From contig NZ_JACMSF010000001.1 in the NCBI RefSeq assembly GCF_014257025.1, positions 248,001 through 312,000 of the forward strand: a DNA stretch of 64,000 nucleotides. The letters run 5' to 3'. The notes below the pieces were generated by a model that was given only the letters and a program-made list of their open reading frames with translations, had not been told where the DNA came from and did not search any database. Position numbers and translations under genes: made by a program. Numbering within the stretch: the stretch's first letter is position 1; the number at the start of each line of letters is the position of its first letter. Of the stretch, positions 26,506 to 35,386 are shown piece by piece. This DNA comes from Streptomyces cupreus. Its GTDB lineage: Bacteria; Actinomycetota; Actinomycetes; Streptomycetales; Streptomycetaceae.

Positions 26506-28116
26506 ATGGCTGCGGAGAGATCCACGGCATCACGGCGGAACTTCCTGCGCTCCGTCGGAGTCGCGGGCGGCGCGGGAGTGCTCTACTCGGCGATGGGGGC
26601 ACTGGGCCTCGCGCCGGTGCCCGACGTACGGGCGGCGGAGTACCGGGCGCCGCGAGGGAGCGACTTCGCGCTCAGTGGGCGGAGCGGGAAGAAGGTGCTC
26701 GTTCTCGGGGGTGGCATAGCCGGTCTGGCCACCGCCTACGAACTCGGCAAGGCCGGCTACGACTGCCGGATTCTGGAGGCCAAGGACCGGCCCGGCGGAC
26801 GGAACTGGACCGTGCGCGGCGGTACGAGCCTCACCGACCTCGACGGGCGTGCGCAGACCGCCTCGTTCAGCAAGGGCCAGTACATGAACGCCGGGCCCGC
26901 CCGGCTGCCCCAGTCGCATGTCACGCTTGAGTACTGCCGTGAACTGGACGTTCCCATCGAGGTGTTCACCAATCAGAACGCCAACGCGTACATCTATCAC
27001 GAGAAGAGTGCCGCCCTCGCGGGGCAGCCGATGCGCTGGCGGACCGCGAAGGCCGACGTCTACGGCTATGTCTCCGAACTGCTCGCCAAGGCCACCGACC
27101 AGGGCGCCCTGGACGCCGAACTGACCGCCGCCGACAAGGAACGGCTGATCGCCTTCCTGCGCAACTTCGGCGCCATCAAGGGCAAGGCGGACGGCTACGC
27201 CTACACCGGCAGCGACCGGCGCGGCTACGCCGTGGAACCCGGCGCCGCCTTCGAGGCGGGCACCGTGCTCGGTCCGGTGCCAACGTTGTCGGACGTCATC
27301 GCGAGCGGCGTCGGGCAGCGCTTCACCTTCGAGTTCGGCTACGACCAGGCCATGCTCATGTTCCAGCCGGTCGGCGGCATGGACGCCATCCCCTACGCCC
27401 TCGCCAAGGCCATCGGACCTGACCGGATCACCTACGGCGCCGAGGCGCTGGAGGTCACCGACCTGGCCGACGGCGCCGATGTCACCTACCGGGACGCCCA
27501 GGGCCGTATCCGTACCCGGCACGCGGACTTCGTCGTCGCCGCCGTACCGCCCATGGTCATGGCCCGCATCAAGCACAACCTCGGCGCGGATGTCACCGCC
27601 GCGCTGAAGTACCCCACCGCCACACCCGTCGGCAAGATCGGCCTGGAGTACGGCAGCCGCTGGTGGGAGACCGACGAGCACATCTACGGCGGCATCACGC
27701 CCACCGACACCGACCTGGCCACCATCTGGTACCCGTCCTACGGCTACCACGGAAGCCGAGGCACCCTCATCGGCTACTACAACTTCGGCGCCGACGCCCT
27801 CAGTTACAGTGCGCTGCCGCACCAGGAGCGGCTCGCCCGGGCGGTCAGCCGGGGCGTGAAGATCCACGGCGAGAAGTACCGCACCGAACTCGCCCACTCC
27901 TTCAGCGTCGCCTGGCACCGCACCCCGTACATCGAGGGCGGCTGGGTCGGCTGGGCCTCGCAGAACGGACCGGAGTACAAGCGCCTCAACCAGCCCGCCG
28001 GACATGTCTACTTCGCGGGCGACTGGCTCAGCCATGTGATCGCCTGGCAGCACGGCGCGTTCAGCTCCGCCCGCAAGGTCGTGACCGACATCCACGAGAG
28101 GGTGATGGCCGCGTGA
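26506..28116 (+). CDS. Tat-exported flavin amine/L-amino-acid oxidase
   Basis: A 536-residue FAD-dependent amine oxidase. A Tat signal (SRRNFLRSVGVAGGAGVLYS) opens the protein. The Rossmann dinucleotide motif is VLVLGGGIAGLATAYELGKA, followed by EAKDRPGGRNWT. The C-terminal FAD-contact region reads YFAGDWLSHVIAWQHGAFSS. Overall it resembles L-amino-acid oxidases and monoamine oxidases, which yield an imine, H2O2 and finally a keto acid or aldehyde plus ammonia. The ATG at 26506 has GAGGAGG upstream; longer open frame before it is noise. Its stop overlaps the start of an exported RidA gene. Substrate is unknown. Confidence 0.88.
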   Translation: MAAERSTASRRNFLRSVGVAGGAGVLYSAMGALGLAPVPDVRAAEYRAPRGSDFALSGRSGKKVLVLGGGIAGLATAYELGKAGYDCRILEAKDRPGGRNWTVRGGTSLTDLDGRAQTASFSKGQYMNAGPARLPQSHVTLEYCRELDVPIEVFTNQNANAYIYHEKSAALAGQPMRWRTAKADVYGYVSELLAKATDQGALDAELTAADKERLIAFLRNFGAIKGKADGYAYTGSDRRGYAVEPGAAFEAGTVLGPVPTLSDVIASGVGQRFTFEFGYDQAMLMFQPVGGMDAIPYALAKAIGPDRITYGAEALEVTDLADGADVTYRDAQGRIRTRHADFVVAAVPPMVMARIKHNLGADVTAALKYPTATPVGKIGLEYGSRWWETDEHIYGGITPTDTDLATIWYPSYGYHGSRGTLIGYYNFGADALSYSALPHQERLARAVSRGVKIHGEKYRTELAHSFSVAWHRTPYIEGGWVGWASQNGPEYKRLNQPAGHVYFAGDWLSHVIAWQHGAFSSARKVVTDIHERVMAA

Positions 28117-28754
28117 AGCGCCGTACGAAAGTCGTCGTCGGTACGGCCCTGACCGCCACGCTCCTCACCGGCGGCACCGCGCTCGCCGATGCCCGCGGCT
28201 GGTGGCCGGGACCGAAGGAAGTGCGCGTGATGCTGCCCGAGGGGCAGTCCAACCCGGCCATCGCCAATGGCGTCGTCACGGGCGGGGAGGTCGCCCTCTA
28301 CCAGAGCAGCGGCCTCGGGCCCTCCGCGCTCAACCCCTCGGCCCCTGACGGGAGTCCGGAGCGCTACACCGACCCGTCGCTCACCGAGGGCGCCCAAGGC
28401 GTCACGGTCACCGAGGCGCAGGCGCTCGTGGTGCTGCGCAACATCAAGAACAACCTGGAGGCCGCGGGCCTCACCCCGGCCGACGTCATCACGATGAAGT
28501 GCTATCTGATGAAGCCGCCCGGCGCGGAGACCGCCGACTACGCGGGGTGGAACCGTGCGTACCGGCAGTATTTCGCCAATATCGACCTGACGACCCATCA
28601 AGTCGTGGCCGTGCCGATGGGCACCTCTACGCCCAGGGCGCCGCTGCTCGCCAACCAGGCCCGCCCGGCGCGGGCCACGATGGAGGTCGCCTCGCTGGCG
28701 GTCAAGGGGTGGCTGGTCGAGGTCGAGGTGACGGCGGCGTACCGCAGACGCTGA
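28113..28754 (+). CDS. Exported RidA-family protein
   Basis: A 213-residue YjgF/YER057c/UK114 (RidA) protein. It starts with a signal peptide (VVVGTALTATLLTGGTALAD) rather than directly with the fold. The core contains VTEAQALVVLRNIKNNLEAA and GLTPADVITMKCYL, and the end has TPRAPLLANQARPARATMEV, where the conserved Arg of RidA enzymes falls. RidA hydrolyses reactive enamines and imines. Translational coupling (GTGA) with the flavin oxidase suggests it processes the imine product outside the cell. Export of RidA is uncommon, since most members are cytoplasmic. Confidence 0.85.
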   Translation: MKRRTKVVVGTALTATLLTGGTALADARGWWPGPKEVRVMLPEGQSNPAIANGVVTGGEVALYQSSGLGPSALNPSAPDGSPERYTDPSLTEGAQGVTVTEAQALVVLRNIKNNLEAAGLTPADVITMKCYLMKPPGAETADYAGWNRAYRQYFANIDLTTHQVVAVPMGTSTPRAPLLANQARPARATMEVASLAVKGWLVEVEVTAAYRRR

Positions 28755-28779
28755 CGGTGAAGATCGGCCGAGAAACACC

Positions 28780-28809
28780 GGGGCGGGACCGCGTGCCGGA
28801 TCCCGCCCC
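28780..28809 (+). terminator. Hairpin terminator after the RidA gene
   Basis: A perfect 9-base stem (GGGGCGGGA / TCCCGCCCC) with a 12-base loop lies 26 bases past the RidA stop. It probably separates the oxidase-RidA transcript from the amidohydrolase gene. Confidence 0.65.
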
Positions 28810-28871
28810 GTACGTTTCCCTCATCCGTCTCTCCTGTTCCGGCACACCAACCCCGTGCACTGGGAGCTCCC

Positions 28872-31800
28872 TTGGACGTCGAAGACACCTCAGCCTCCGC
28901 CCTCTCCCGCCGCCGGTTCCTCCAGGCGAGCGCCTCGGCCACCGCGCTCGTCACCCTCGGCACTCCCGCCGAAGCCGACGCCTTGGCCACGACGACCCTC
29001 TCCCTCACCGCCGCCACGGGTGGCTCCGCGACCCTCTCGCCCTCCGGGGACACGCTCGTCGCCGAAATCCAGAACGTGCTCTGGTCCGTGCCGCGCACCG
29101 GAGGCACCGCCGTCGCGCTGACCCCGCCCGGCCTGGAACCGACCCGGCCGCAGTACTCGCCCGACGGCAGCCGTCTCGTCGTGTGCGCCTACCGCGGCGG
29201 CGGGTTCCACCTCTGGACGCTGCGGCCCGACGGCAGCGATATGCGCCCGCTCACCGACGGACCCTGGGACGACCGCGGCCCGGCCTGGTCGCCGGACGGC
29301 ACCCGGGTCGCGTTCGCCTCCGAGCGCGGCGGCGACACCGTGACCGGCAGCCCGTACCGCATCTGGGTCGTCGATGTGCGCACCGGCGCGCTCACCCGGC
29401 TCACCGGCCTGCCCGGTCAAGAAGGTCCCGAGCGGTGGGAGGACTTCGACCCCACCTGGTCCCCGGACGGTGAGCGTGTGCTGTTCGTCCGGGCGGCCGT
29501 CACCGCGAGCGGCGCCCTCCGGGCCTCCACCGTCGCCTCGGTCGCCGCCGACGGTTCGGGACCGGTCGACATCGAGCACACCGACACCTCGGGCGCCCAG
29601 GTGATGACCCCGGCCCTGTCGCCGACCGGCCGCCTCGCCTACCTCCGTACGACGCCCTCACCCGCCGCCTCCTGCACTCTCGTCGTGGCCGGCGAGCCGG
29701 TCGCCGTCGACGGCGACGTCCTGTCCGCGCCACCCCGCTGGACCGACGACGGACGCCTGCTCCTCGCCGTCGACGGCCACTTCCGGCTTCTCGACCCGGC
29801 GGCGCCGGGAACGGGGGAGGAGATCCCGTTCACGGCGACGATGCCGGTGCACCGGCCCCGCTACCGCGTCAAGAAGTACGACTTCGAAGGCGCCGGCACC
29901 CGGCCGGTACGCGCCCTGCACCTCCCCGCCCTCTCACCGGACGGCCGCAGCGTGGCCTTCGCCGCGCTCAACGCCCTCTGGATCGCCGACACCGAGGGCG
30001 GACGCGCACCCCGCAGGATCCTTCAAGTCCCGCCCACGCGCTATGTGTTGGCGCCGACCTGGACGCCCGACGGCAAGGCGCTGCTGTACGCCGACGACCG
30101 CGACGGGCTCTTCTCGGTGCGGCGGCGCGAGCTCGACTCCGGCACGGAGACCGTGCTCGCCGAGGGCGGCCGGGTCTTCCCCGCGCTCTCGCCCGACGGG
30201 ACACGGCTGGCCTGCCTGGACATGTCCGGGAACCTGGTGGTGCGCGACCTGTCCGAGGGCACCGAACAAGTCCTCGCCGCACCCCTCGGCGGCGGCGGAA
30301 TTCCCGGACGCCCCAGCTGGTCGCCGGACGGCCGCCGAGTGGCCCTCTGCGACCGCAACCGCCTCAACCAGCGCTTCCGCGAGGGCTACAACCTCATCCG
30401 GGTCGTCGATACGACCACCAAGGCCGCCGTCCTGCACGCCCTCGCCCCGCACACCTCGCTCTCCGACCGCTACGACTCCGGCCCCGTCTGGTCCCCGGAC
30501 GGCCGCTGGATGGCCGTGGTCGCCGAGTCGGCACTGTGGCTCCTGCCGGTCGGCGCCGACGGCACCCCGGCCGGCGAACCGCGCCGCCTCACCACCGAAC
30601 CCGCCGACCACCCCTCCTGGTCCGGTGACTCCCGCACCCTGCTCCACCTCTCGGCAGGCAGACTGCGCCTGATCGACATCGAGTCCGGCACGGCCCGTAC
30701 GGTCCGGGTCCCGCTCGACTACCGCAGACCCCGGCCCGCCGACACCGTCGTGCACGCGGGCCGCTTCTGGGACGGCACCGGCGACGAGGTCCGCGAGGAC
30801 GTCGACGTCGTCGTACGCGACGGCCGTATCGCCGAGGTGTCCGCGCACCGCGGCGGACGGCCCGCCGGACGACTCATCGACGCCTCCGGCCGTACCGTCC
30901 TGCCGGGTCTGTGGGACGCGCACACCCACCCCTGGCAGTCCACCTACGGCGGCCGGCAGTGCGCGCTCCAGCTCGCCTACGGCATCACGACCGCGGTCTC
31001 GCTCGGCGGCTTCGCCTACGAACAGGCCCGCATCCGGGAGGCCGTCGCCGCCGGAGTGCTCGCCGGACCGCGGCTGCTGGCCACCGGCGAACTCCTCGAC
31101 GGGGCACGCGTCGCCTACAGCATGGGCCGCGCCCATCGCACCCGCGAGGGTCTGCAACGGTCACTGGCCCGTGCGGCGGCGCTGGACTGGGATTTCGTGA
31201 AGACGTACGTCCGTGCTCCCGGCTGGATGATGAAGGAGGCCTCGGACTTCGCCCATGAGCGGCTCGGTGTGCGGAGCGGAAGTCATCTGTGCACCCCGGG
31301 CGTACAGCTCGGCCAGGATCTGACGACCCATCTGCAGGCCACGCAGCGACTGGAGTTCGGGCACGCGACCAGCGCCGGGGGCCGGGCGTACCAGGACGTC
31401 GAGGAGATCTACACCAAGGCCGGTTTCCACCTCGTCGCCACCCCCTTCACGGCCTTCCCCCTGCTCGGCTCCGACCCCGCGCTCGCCGAGGACCCGCGCG
31501 TCACCACCCTCATGCCGCCGTGGGACGTCGTGCTGGTCCGCCAGCAGGCGGCGCAGCCGCCGACAGCCCCGCAACTGGCCACGCTGGACCGCGAGTTCGC
31601 CGTCTACCGACGGATCCTCGCGGGCGGCGGACTCATCGCGCTGGGCACCGACCAGCCTCTCGTCCCGGTCGGGCTGCATCTGCACCTGGCGCTGCGCGCC
31701 CTGCACCGCGCGGGACTGTCCCCGGCCGAGGCGCTGCGCACCGCCACCGTGCTGCCGGCCCGCGTGTACGGCGCCGACGCGGACCTCGGCACCCTGGAGG

Positions 31801-32039
31801 AGGGGAAGTTGGCCGATCTGACGGTGGTGGACGGGGATCCGTTCAGCGACTTCGACAGCCTGATCCGGACGGTGGCGGTGGTGCGCGGGGGCGTGCACTT
31901 CGAGCAGGCGCAGCTGGTCGGCGCCTTCGAGAAGGTGTCGTACGCCGGGGACTGGCACGAGGTCAGCCGTCAGTTGCGGCGCGACGGATGCTGCGATCCC
32001 GGATCAGGTCACTTGTCCCGGACTCTTGACTCGGATTGA
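28872..32039 (+). CDS. Tat-exported TolB-like propeller/amidohydrolase fusion
   Basis: A 1055-residue exported enzyme. It opens with a Tat signal (SRRRFLQASASATALVTLG). Residues ~45-610 hold repeated WD40-like/TolB propeller blades of the form WSPDG (PAWSPDGTRVAF, TWSPDGERVLF, SWSPDGRRVALCD). The last ~430 residues are a metal-dependent amidohydrolase. The metal site begins LPGLWDAHTHPWQS, and the C-terminus closes with LADLTVVDGDPFSDFDSLIR, as in imidazolonepropionase/dipeptidase-like enzymes. The start is a TTG with GGGAG upstream; no better start is in frame near the signal. It may hydrolyse cyclic amides or dipeptides; the substrate is unknown. Confidence 0.85.
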   Translation: MDVEDTSASALSRRRFLQASASATALVTLGTPAEADALATTTLSLTAATGGSATLSPSGDTLVAEIQNVLWSVPRTGGTAVALTPPGLEPTRPQYSPDGSRLVVCAYRGGGFHLWTLRPDGSDMRPLTDGPWDDRGPAWSPDGTRVAFASERGGDTVTGSPYRIWVVDVRTGALTRLTGLPGQEGPERWEDFDPTWSPDGERVLFVRAAVTASGALRASTVASVAADGSGPVDIEHTDTSGAQVMTPALSPTGRLAYLRTTPSPAASCTLVVAGEPVAVDGDVLSAPPRWTDDGRLLLAVDGHFRLLDPAAPGTGEEIPFTATMPVHRPRYRVKKYDFEGAGTRPVRALHLPALSPDGRSVAFAALNALWIADTEGGRAPRRILQVPPTRYVLAPTWTPDGKALLYADDRDGLFSVRRRELDSGTETVLAEGGRVFPALSPDGTRLACLDMSGNLVVRDLSEGTEQVLAAPLGGGGIPGRPSWSPDGRRVALCDRNRLNQRFREGYNLIRVVDTTTKAAVLHALAPHTSLSDRYDSGPVWSPDGRWMAVVAESALWLLPVGADGTPAGEPRRLTTEPADHPSWSGDSRTLLHLSAGRLRLIDIESGTARTVRVPLDYRRPRPADTVVHAGRFWDGTGDEVREDVDVVVRDGRIAEVSAHRGGRPAGRLIDASGRTVLPGLWDAHTHPWQSTYGGRQCALQLAYGITTAVSLGGFAYEQARIREAVAAGVLAGPRLLATGELLDGARVAYSMGRAHRTREGLQRSLARAAALDWDFVKTYVRAPGWMMKEASDFAHERLGVRSGSHLCTPGVQLGQDLTTHLQATQRLEFGHATSAGGRAYQDVEEIYTKAGFHLVATPFTAFPLLGSDPALAEDPRVTTLMPPWDVVLVRQQAAQPPTAPQLATLDREFAVYRRILAGGGLIALGTDQPLVPVGLHLHLALRALHRAGLSPAEALRTATVLPARVYGADADLGTLEEGKLADLTVVDGDPFSDFDSLIRTVAVVRGGVHFEQAQLVGAFEKVSYAGDWHEVSRQLRRDGCCDPGSGHLSRTLDSD

Positions 32040-32043
32040 GTCA
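32027..32043. promoter_or_regulatory. Inverted repeat at the end of the amidohydrolase gene
   Basis: TGACTC-GGATT-GAGTCA is a perfect dyad with 6-base arms and a 5-base spacer. It spans the amidohydrolase stop codon and lies about 70 bases before the next gene. A second dyad with the same 6-5-6 geometry follows at 32076. It could be an operator or a weak terminator; the low-GC arms favour an operator. Confidence 0.45.
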
Positions 32044-32075
32044 GTCGTCATCCTCGACCCACACATTGGGCTGGT

Positions 32076-32092
32076 CATGACAATTCGTCATG
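32076..32092. promoter_or_regulatory. Inverted repeat upstream of the dipeptidase-like gene
   Basis: CATGAC-AATTC-GTCATG is a perfect dyad, 6-base arms and 5-base spacer, ending 22 bases before the start at 32115. The TetR gene downstream in the same gene pair suggests this is its operator, giving autoregulation. The arm sequence differs from the dyad at 32027. Confidence 0.5.
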
Positions 32093-32114
32093 GTGATTTC
32101 AGGAGGGTGGGTCC

Positions 32115-34172
32115 ATGGCTCGGCTCCCGTACCGCGGACGCAAGGACGTCACCGTCGCGTCGCTGCTCCTCCTGGTCCTGGCCCTGCTTCTCGGCCCCGT
32201 GCCGAGCTCGGCGGCCGGGACCGAGTGGTGGCTGCCGACCGCCCGGCCCGCGCCGGACTCCCAGATCAACGTCACCGGTGGGCCGTTCACCGGAACCAAC
32301 GCCCAGGGCGAGGTGCGCGGCTTCGCCGACCTGCACAACCACCTGTTCTCCAACGAGGCGTTCGGCGGACGGCTGATCTGCGGCAAGACGTTCTCCGAGG
32401 CCGGTATCGCCGACGCCCTCAAGGACTGCCCCGAGCACTACCCCGACGGCTCCCTCGCCATCTTCGACTTCATCACCAACGGCGGCGACCGCAAGCACGA
32501 CCCGGTCGGCTGGCCCACCTTCAAGGACTGGCCCGCCCATGACTCGCTCACCCACCAGCAGAACTACTACGCCTGGATCGAGCGCGCCTGGCGCGGCGGC
32601 CAGCGGGTCCTCGTCAACGACCTCGTCACCAACGGCGTGATCTGCTCGGTGTACTTCTTCAAGGACCGTTCCTGCGACGAGATGACCTCGATCCGCCTCC
32701 AGGCGAAGCTGAGTTACGACCTCCAGGCCTATATCGACAAGATGTACGGCGGCACCGGAAAGGGCTGGTTCCGGATCGTCACCGACAGCGCCCAGGCACG
32801 CCAGGTCATCGAGCAGGGCAAGCTGGCGGTCATCCTCGGCGTCGAGACCTCCGAACCCTTCGGCTGCAAGCAGATCCTGGACGTCCCGCAGTGCAGCAAG
32901 GAGGACATCGACAAGGGCCTGGACGAGCTGTACGACCTGGGCGTGCGCAGCATGTTCCTGTGTCACAAGTTCGACAACGCGCTCTGCGGCGTCCGCTTCG
33001 ACGAGGGCTCCCTCGGCACCGCCATCAATGTCGGCCAGTTCCTGTCGACCGGCACCTTCTGGAAGACCGAGCAGTGCACCGGGCCCCAGCACGACAACCC
33101 CATCGGCAACGCCTCGGCGGCCGAGGCCGAGGCGGAACTCCCGGCGGGCGTCGAGGTGCCCGCGTACGAGAGCGGCGCGCAGTGCAATGTGCGCGGCCTC
33201 ACCGAACTCGGTGAGTACGCCGTGCGGGGCATGATGAAGCGCAAGATGATGCTGGAGATCGACCACATGAGCGTCAAGGCCACCGGCCGCGCGCTCGACA
33301 TCTTCGAGGCCGAGTCCTACCCCGGCGTGCTCTCCTCGCACAGCTGGATGGACCTCAACTGGACCGAACGGGTCTACGGCCTCGGCGGCTTCATCGGCCA
33401 GTACATGCACGGCTCCGAGGGCTTCATCGCGGAGGCCGATCGCACGGAGGCCCTGCGCGACAAGTACGGCGTGGGCTACAGCTACGGCACCGACATGAAC
33501 GGCGTCGGCGGCTGGCCGGGACCGCGTGGAGCGGACGCCCCGAACAAGGTGACGTACCCCTTCAAGAGCGTCGACGGCGGCTCCGTCATCGACCGGCAGA
33601 CCACCGGACAGCGCACCTGGGACCTGAACACCGACGGCGCCGCCCACTACGGCCTCGTCCCCGACTGGATCGAGGACATCCGCAAGGTCGGCGGCCAGGA
33701 CGTGGTGGACGACCTCTTCCGCGGCGCCGAGTCCTACCTGGACACCTGGGGAGCCTCCGAACAGCACCGGTCCGCGGTGAACCTCGCCAATGGCGCCCCC
33801 GCGACGGCCAGTTCGGCGGAGTGGAACCCGTTCACCAGCTACGCTCCCGGCCGGGCCGTCGACGGTGACCGGGGCACCCGGTGGGCCAGCGACTGGAGCG
33901 ACGACCAGTGGCTGCGGATCGACCTGGGAGCCACCCACCGGGTCGGCAGGGTCACCCTCGACTGGGAGCGCGCCTACGGGAAGTCGTATCGCATCGAGCT
34001 CTCCACCGACGGCGCGAGCTGGAAGACCGCCTGGTCGACCACCGCAGGCGACGGCGGCCTGGACACCGCCCGCTTCACCGGCACACCCGCCCGCTACATC
34101 CGGATCCTCGGCCTGGAACGCGGCACCGACTGGGGGTACTCACTGCACGAGGTGAGCGTCCACAGCAACTGA
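32115..34172 (+). CDS. Secreted dipeptidase-like protein with C-terminal discoidin domain
   Basis: A 685-residue secreted protein. The signal peptide is VASLLLLVLALLLGPVPSSA. The main domain resembles peptidase M19 (membrane dipeptidase): ADLHNHLFSNEAFGG near residue 70 holds the HxH metal ligands. VILGVETSEPFG, MLEIDHMSVKATGRALD and LSSHSWMD supply further metal-site residues. From about residue 555 an F5/8 type C (discoidin) domain begins (VNLANGAPATASSAEWNPFT) and ends IRILGLERGTDWGYSLHEVS; such domains bind sugars or surfaces. The TetR gene follows after 29 bases. Catalytic specificity is unknown. Confidence 0.8.
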   Translation: MARLPYRGRKDVTVASLLLLVLALLLGPVPSSAAGTEWWLPTARPAPDSQINVTGGPFTGTNAQGEVRGFADLHNHLFSNEAFGGRLICGKTFSEAGIADALKDCPEHYPDGSLAIFDFITNGGDRKHDPVGWPTFKDWPAHDSLTHQQNYYAWIERAWRGGQRVLVNDLVTNGVICSVYFFKDRSCDEMTSIRLQAKLSYDLQAYIDKMYGGTGKGWFRIVTDSAQARQVIEQGKLAVILGVETSEPFGCKQILDVPQCSKEDIDKGLDELYDLGVRSMFLCHKFDNALCGVRFDEGSLGTAINVGQFLSTGTFWKTEQCTGPQHDNPIGNASAAEAEAELPAGVEVPAYESGAQCNVRGLTELGEYAVRGMMKRKMMLEIDHMSVKATGRALDIFEAESYPGVLSSHSWMDLNWTERVYGLGGFIGQYMHGSEGFIAEADRTEALRDKYGVGYSYGTDMNGVGGWPGPRGADAPNKVTYPFKSVDGGSVIDRQTTGQRTWDLNTDGAAHYGLVPDWIEDIRKVGGQDVVDDLFRGAESYLDTWGASEQHRSAVNLANGAPATASSAEWNPFTSYAPGRAVDGDRGTRWASDWSDDQWLRIDLGATHRVGRVTLDWERAYGKSYRIELSTDGASWKTAWSTTAGDGGLDTARFTGTPARYIRILGLERGTDWGYSLHEVSVHSN

Positions 34173-34201
34173 AGACCGGTACGAGCACGAGGGACACGCA
34201 C

Positions 34202-34804
34202 ATGGCACGCATGCCGTCGGCAGAACGGCGTCAACAGCTGACGGAAGCGGCGATCAGGGCGATGGCCCGGGACGGCGTCGCCAGGACGACGACCCGGTCC
34301 ATCGCCGCCGAGGCCGGCGTGTCCCTCAGCGTCTTCCACTACTGCTTCGACTCCAAGCAGGCCCTGATCGAGTCCGTCATCACCACCATCACCGACCACT
34401 ACGTCACCCTGGTCAAGGACGCCCTGCGCCCGAGGGCCACCCTCCAGGAGACCATCCGGGCCGGACTCCAGGCCTACTGGGACCACGTCCGCGCCCATCC
34501 GGACGAGCACATGCTCACCTACGAACTCACCCAGTACGCCCTGCGCCAGCCGGGGTTCGAGCATCTGGCCCGGCGACAGCACGAGCTCTACCGCGACACC
34601 TTCGCCGAACTCATCGAGGAACTGCGCCCCGCCATGGGCCTCCGGCTGAGGGTGCCCGTCCCGGTGCTGGCGCGCTACCTGGCCGCCATGACCGACGGGC
34701 TGACCCTCAACTACCTGGTACTGGGCGACAAGGAGGCCTGGGCGGGAGTCCTGGACACGGTCACCGCCCACATCGCCGGACTCGTCGACCCGCAGGGGTC
34801 ATGA
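34202..34804 (+). CDS. TetR/AcrR family regulator
   Basis: A 200-residue TetR protein. The N-terminal helix-turn-helix covers EAAIRAMARDGVARTTTRSI and AAEAGVSLSVFHYCFDSKQA. The remainder is helical ligand-binding domain with WDHVRAHPDEHMLTYELTQY. It lies 29 bases after the secreted dipeptidase-like gene and probably forms an operon with it, so it may respond to a product of that enzyme. The dyads at 32027 and 32076 are candidate operators. Its stop overlaps the end of the convergent hypothetical gene by six bases. Confidence 0.88.
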   Translation: MARMPSAERRQQLTEAAIRAMARDGVARTTTRSIAAEAGVSLSVFHYCFDSKQALIESVITTITDHYVTLVKDALRPRATLQETIRAGLQAYWDHVRAHPDEHMLTYELTQYALRQPGFEHLARRQHELYRDTFAELIEELRPAMGLRLRVPVPVLARYLAAMTDGLTLNYLVLGDKEAWAGVLDTVTAHIAGLVDPQGS

Positions 34805-35311
34805 CGGATCGCGGTCGCCGATCCACTTCAGCATCAGCGCCTCCCGCTCCTCACGGCCGGGGCCCGTCTCGCCGACGCGGTCGCGGCGCCACAGGAGCAG
34901 CTCTTCGAGGTCCGTGCGGCCGTCGACGAGCCGGCCCAGCAGGGTGCGGGAGAGCTCGTACTCCACCGGGCCGTAGATCCCCCCGGCGACGGCGCTGAGC
35001 ACGCTCACCTCGACCGTCTCGTCCGTGGTGGTGATCCGGACGGTGAAGGCGGGCGGCAGTTCCCCGTCACCGGTCAGCGCGACGGCCACCACGTCGATGG
35101 CCTGTGAGACCCACCGTCGGGAGGCGGGGCGTACGGTCACGTCGGCGACCTCGATCCGCCGCACCTCCTCCCAGCTCCAGGAGCCGCCGTGCTCAAGCCC
35201 CAGGGCCTCGACACCGTCCTTGGACAGCCGTACGCCGGATGCCGTGCCCGCCGGTTCGGCACCGACGTACACCGAGTCCTCGGTGATCCAGAACAGGCCG
35301 ACCATGGCCAT
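34799..35311 (-). CDS. Hypothetical protein
   Basis: A 170-residue soluble protein with no signal peptide or membrane helix. It starts MAMVGLFWITEDSVYVGAEP and continues with alternating beta-strand-like segments (VRRIEVADVTVRP, AFTVRITTTDETVEVSVLS). The strongly charged C-terminus reads LLLWRRDRVGETGPGREERE. The pattern suggests a small beta-rich domain (PH-like), but I do not recognise the family. The ATG at 35311 has ACGAGGAGG upstream; an upstream in-frame ATG is less well placed. It converges with the TetR gene. Confidence 0.65.
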   Translation of the reverse strand: MAMVGLFWITEDSVYVGAEPAGTASGVRLSKDGVEALGLEHGGSWSWEEVRRIEVADVTVRPASRRWVSQAIDVVAVALTGDGELPPAFTVRITTTDETVEVSVLSAVAGGIYGPVEYELSRTLLGRLVDGRTDLEELLLWRRDRVGETGPGREEREALMLKWIGDRDPS

Positions 35312-35386
35312 GGGGTCCTCCTCGTGATTCGTCTCGGTGACTGAGACGGCGGGCGTGGCCACTCGGTTGCGTACGAGGTCAGGCCG

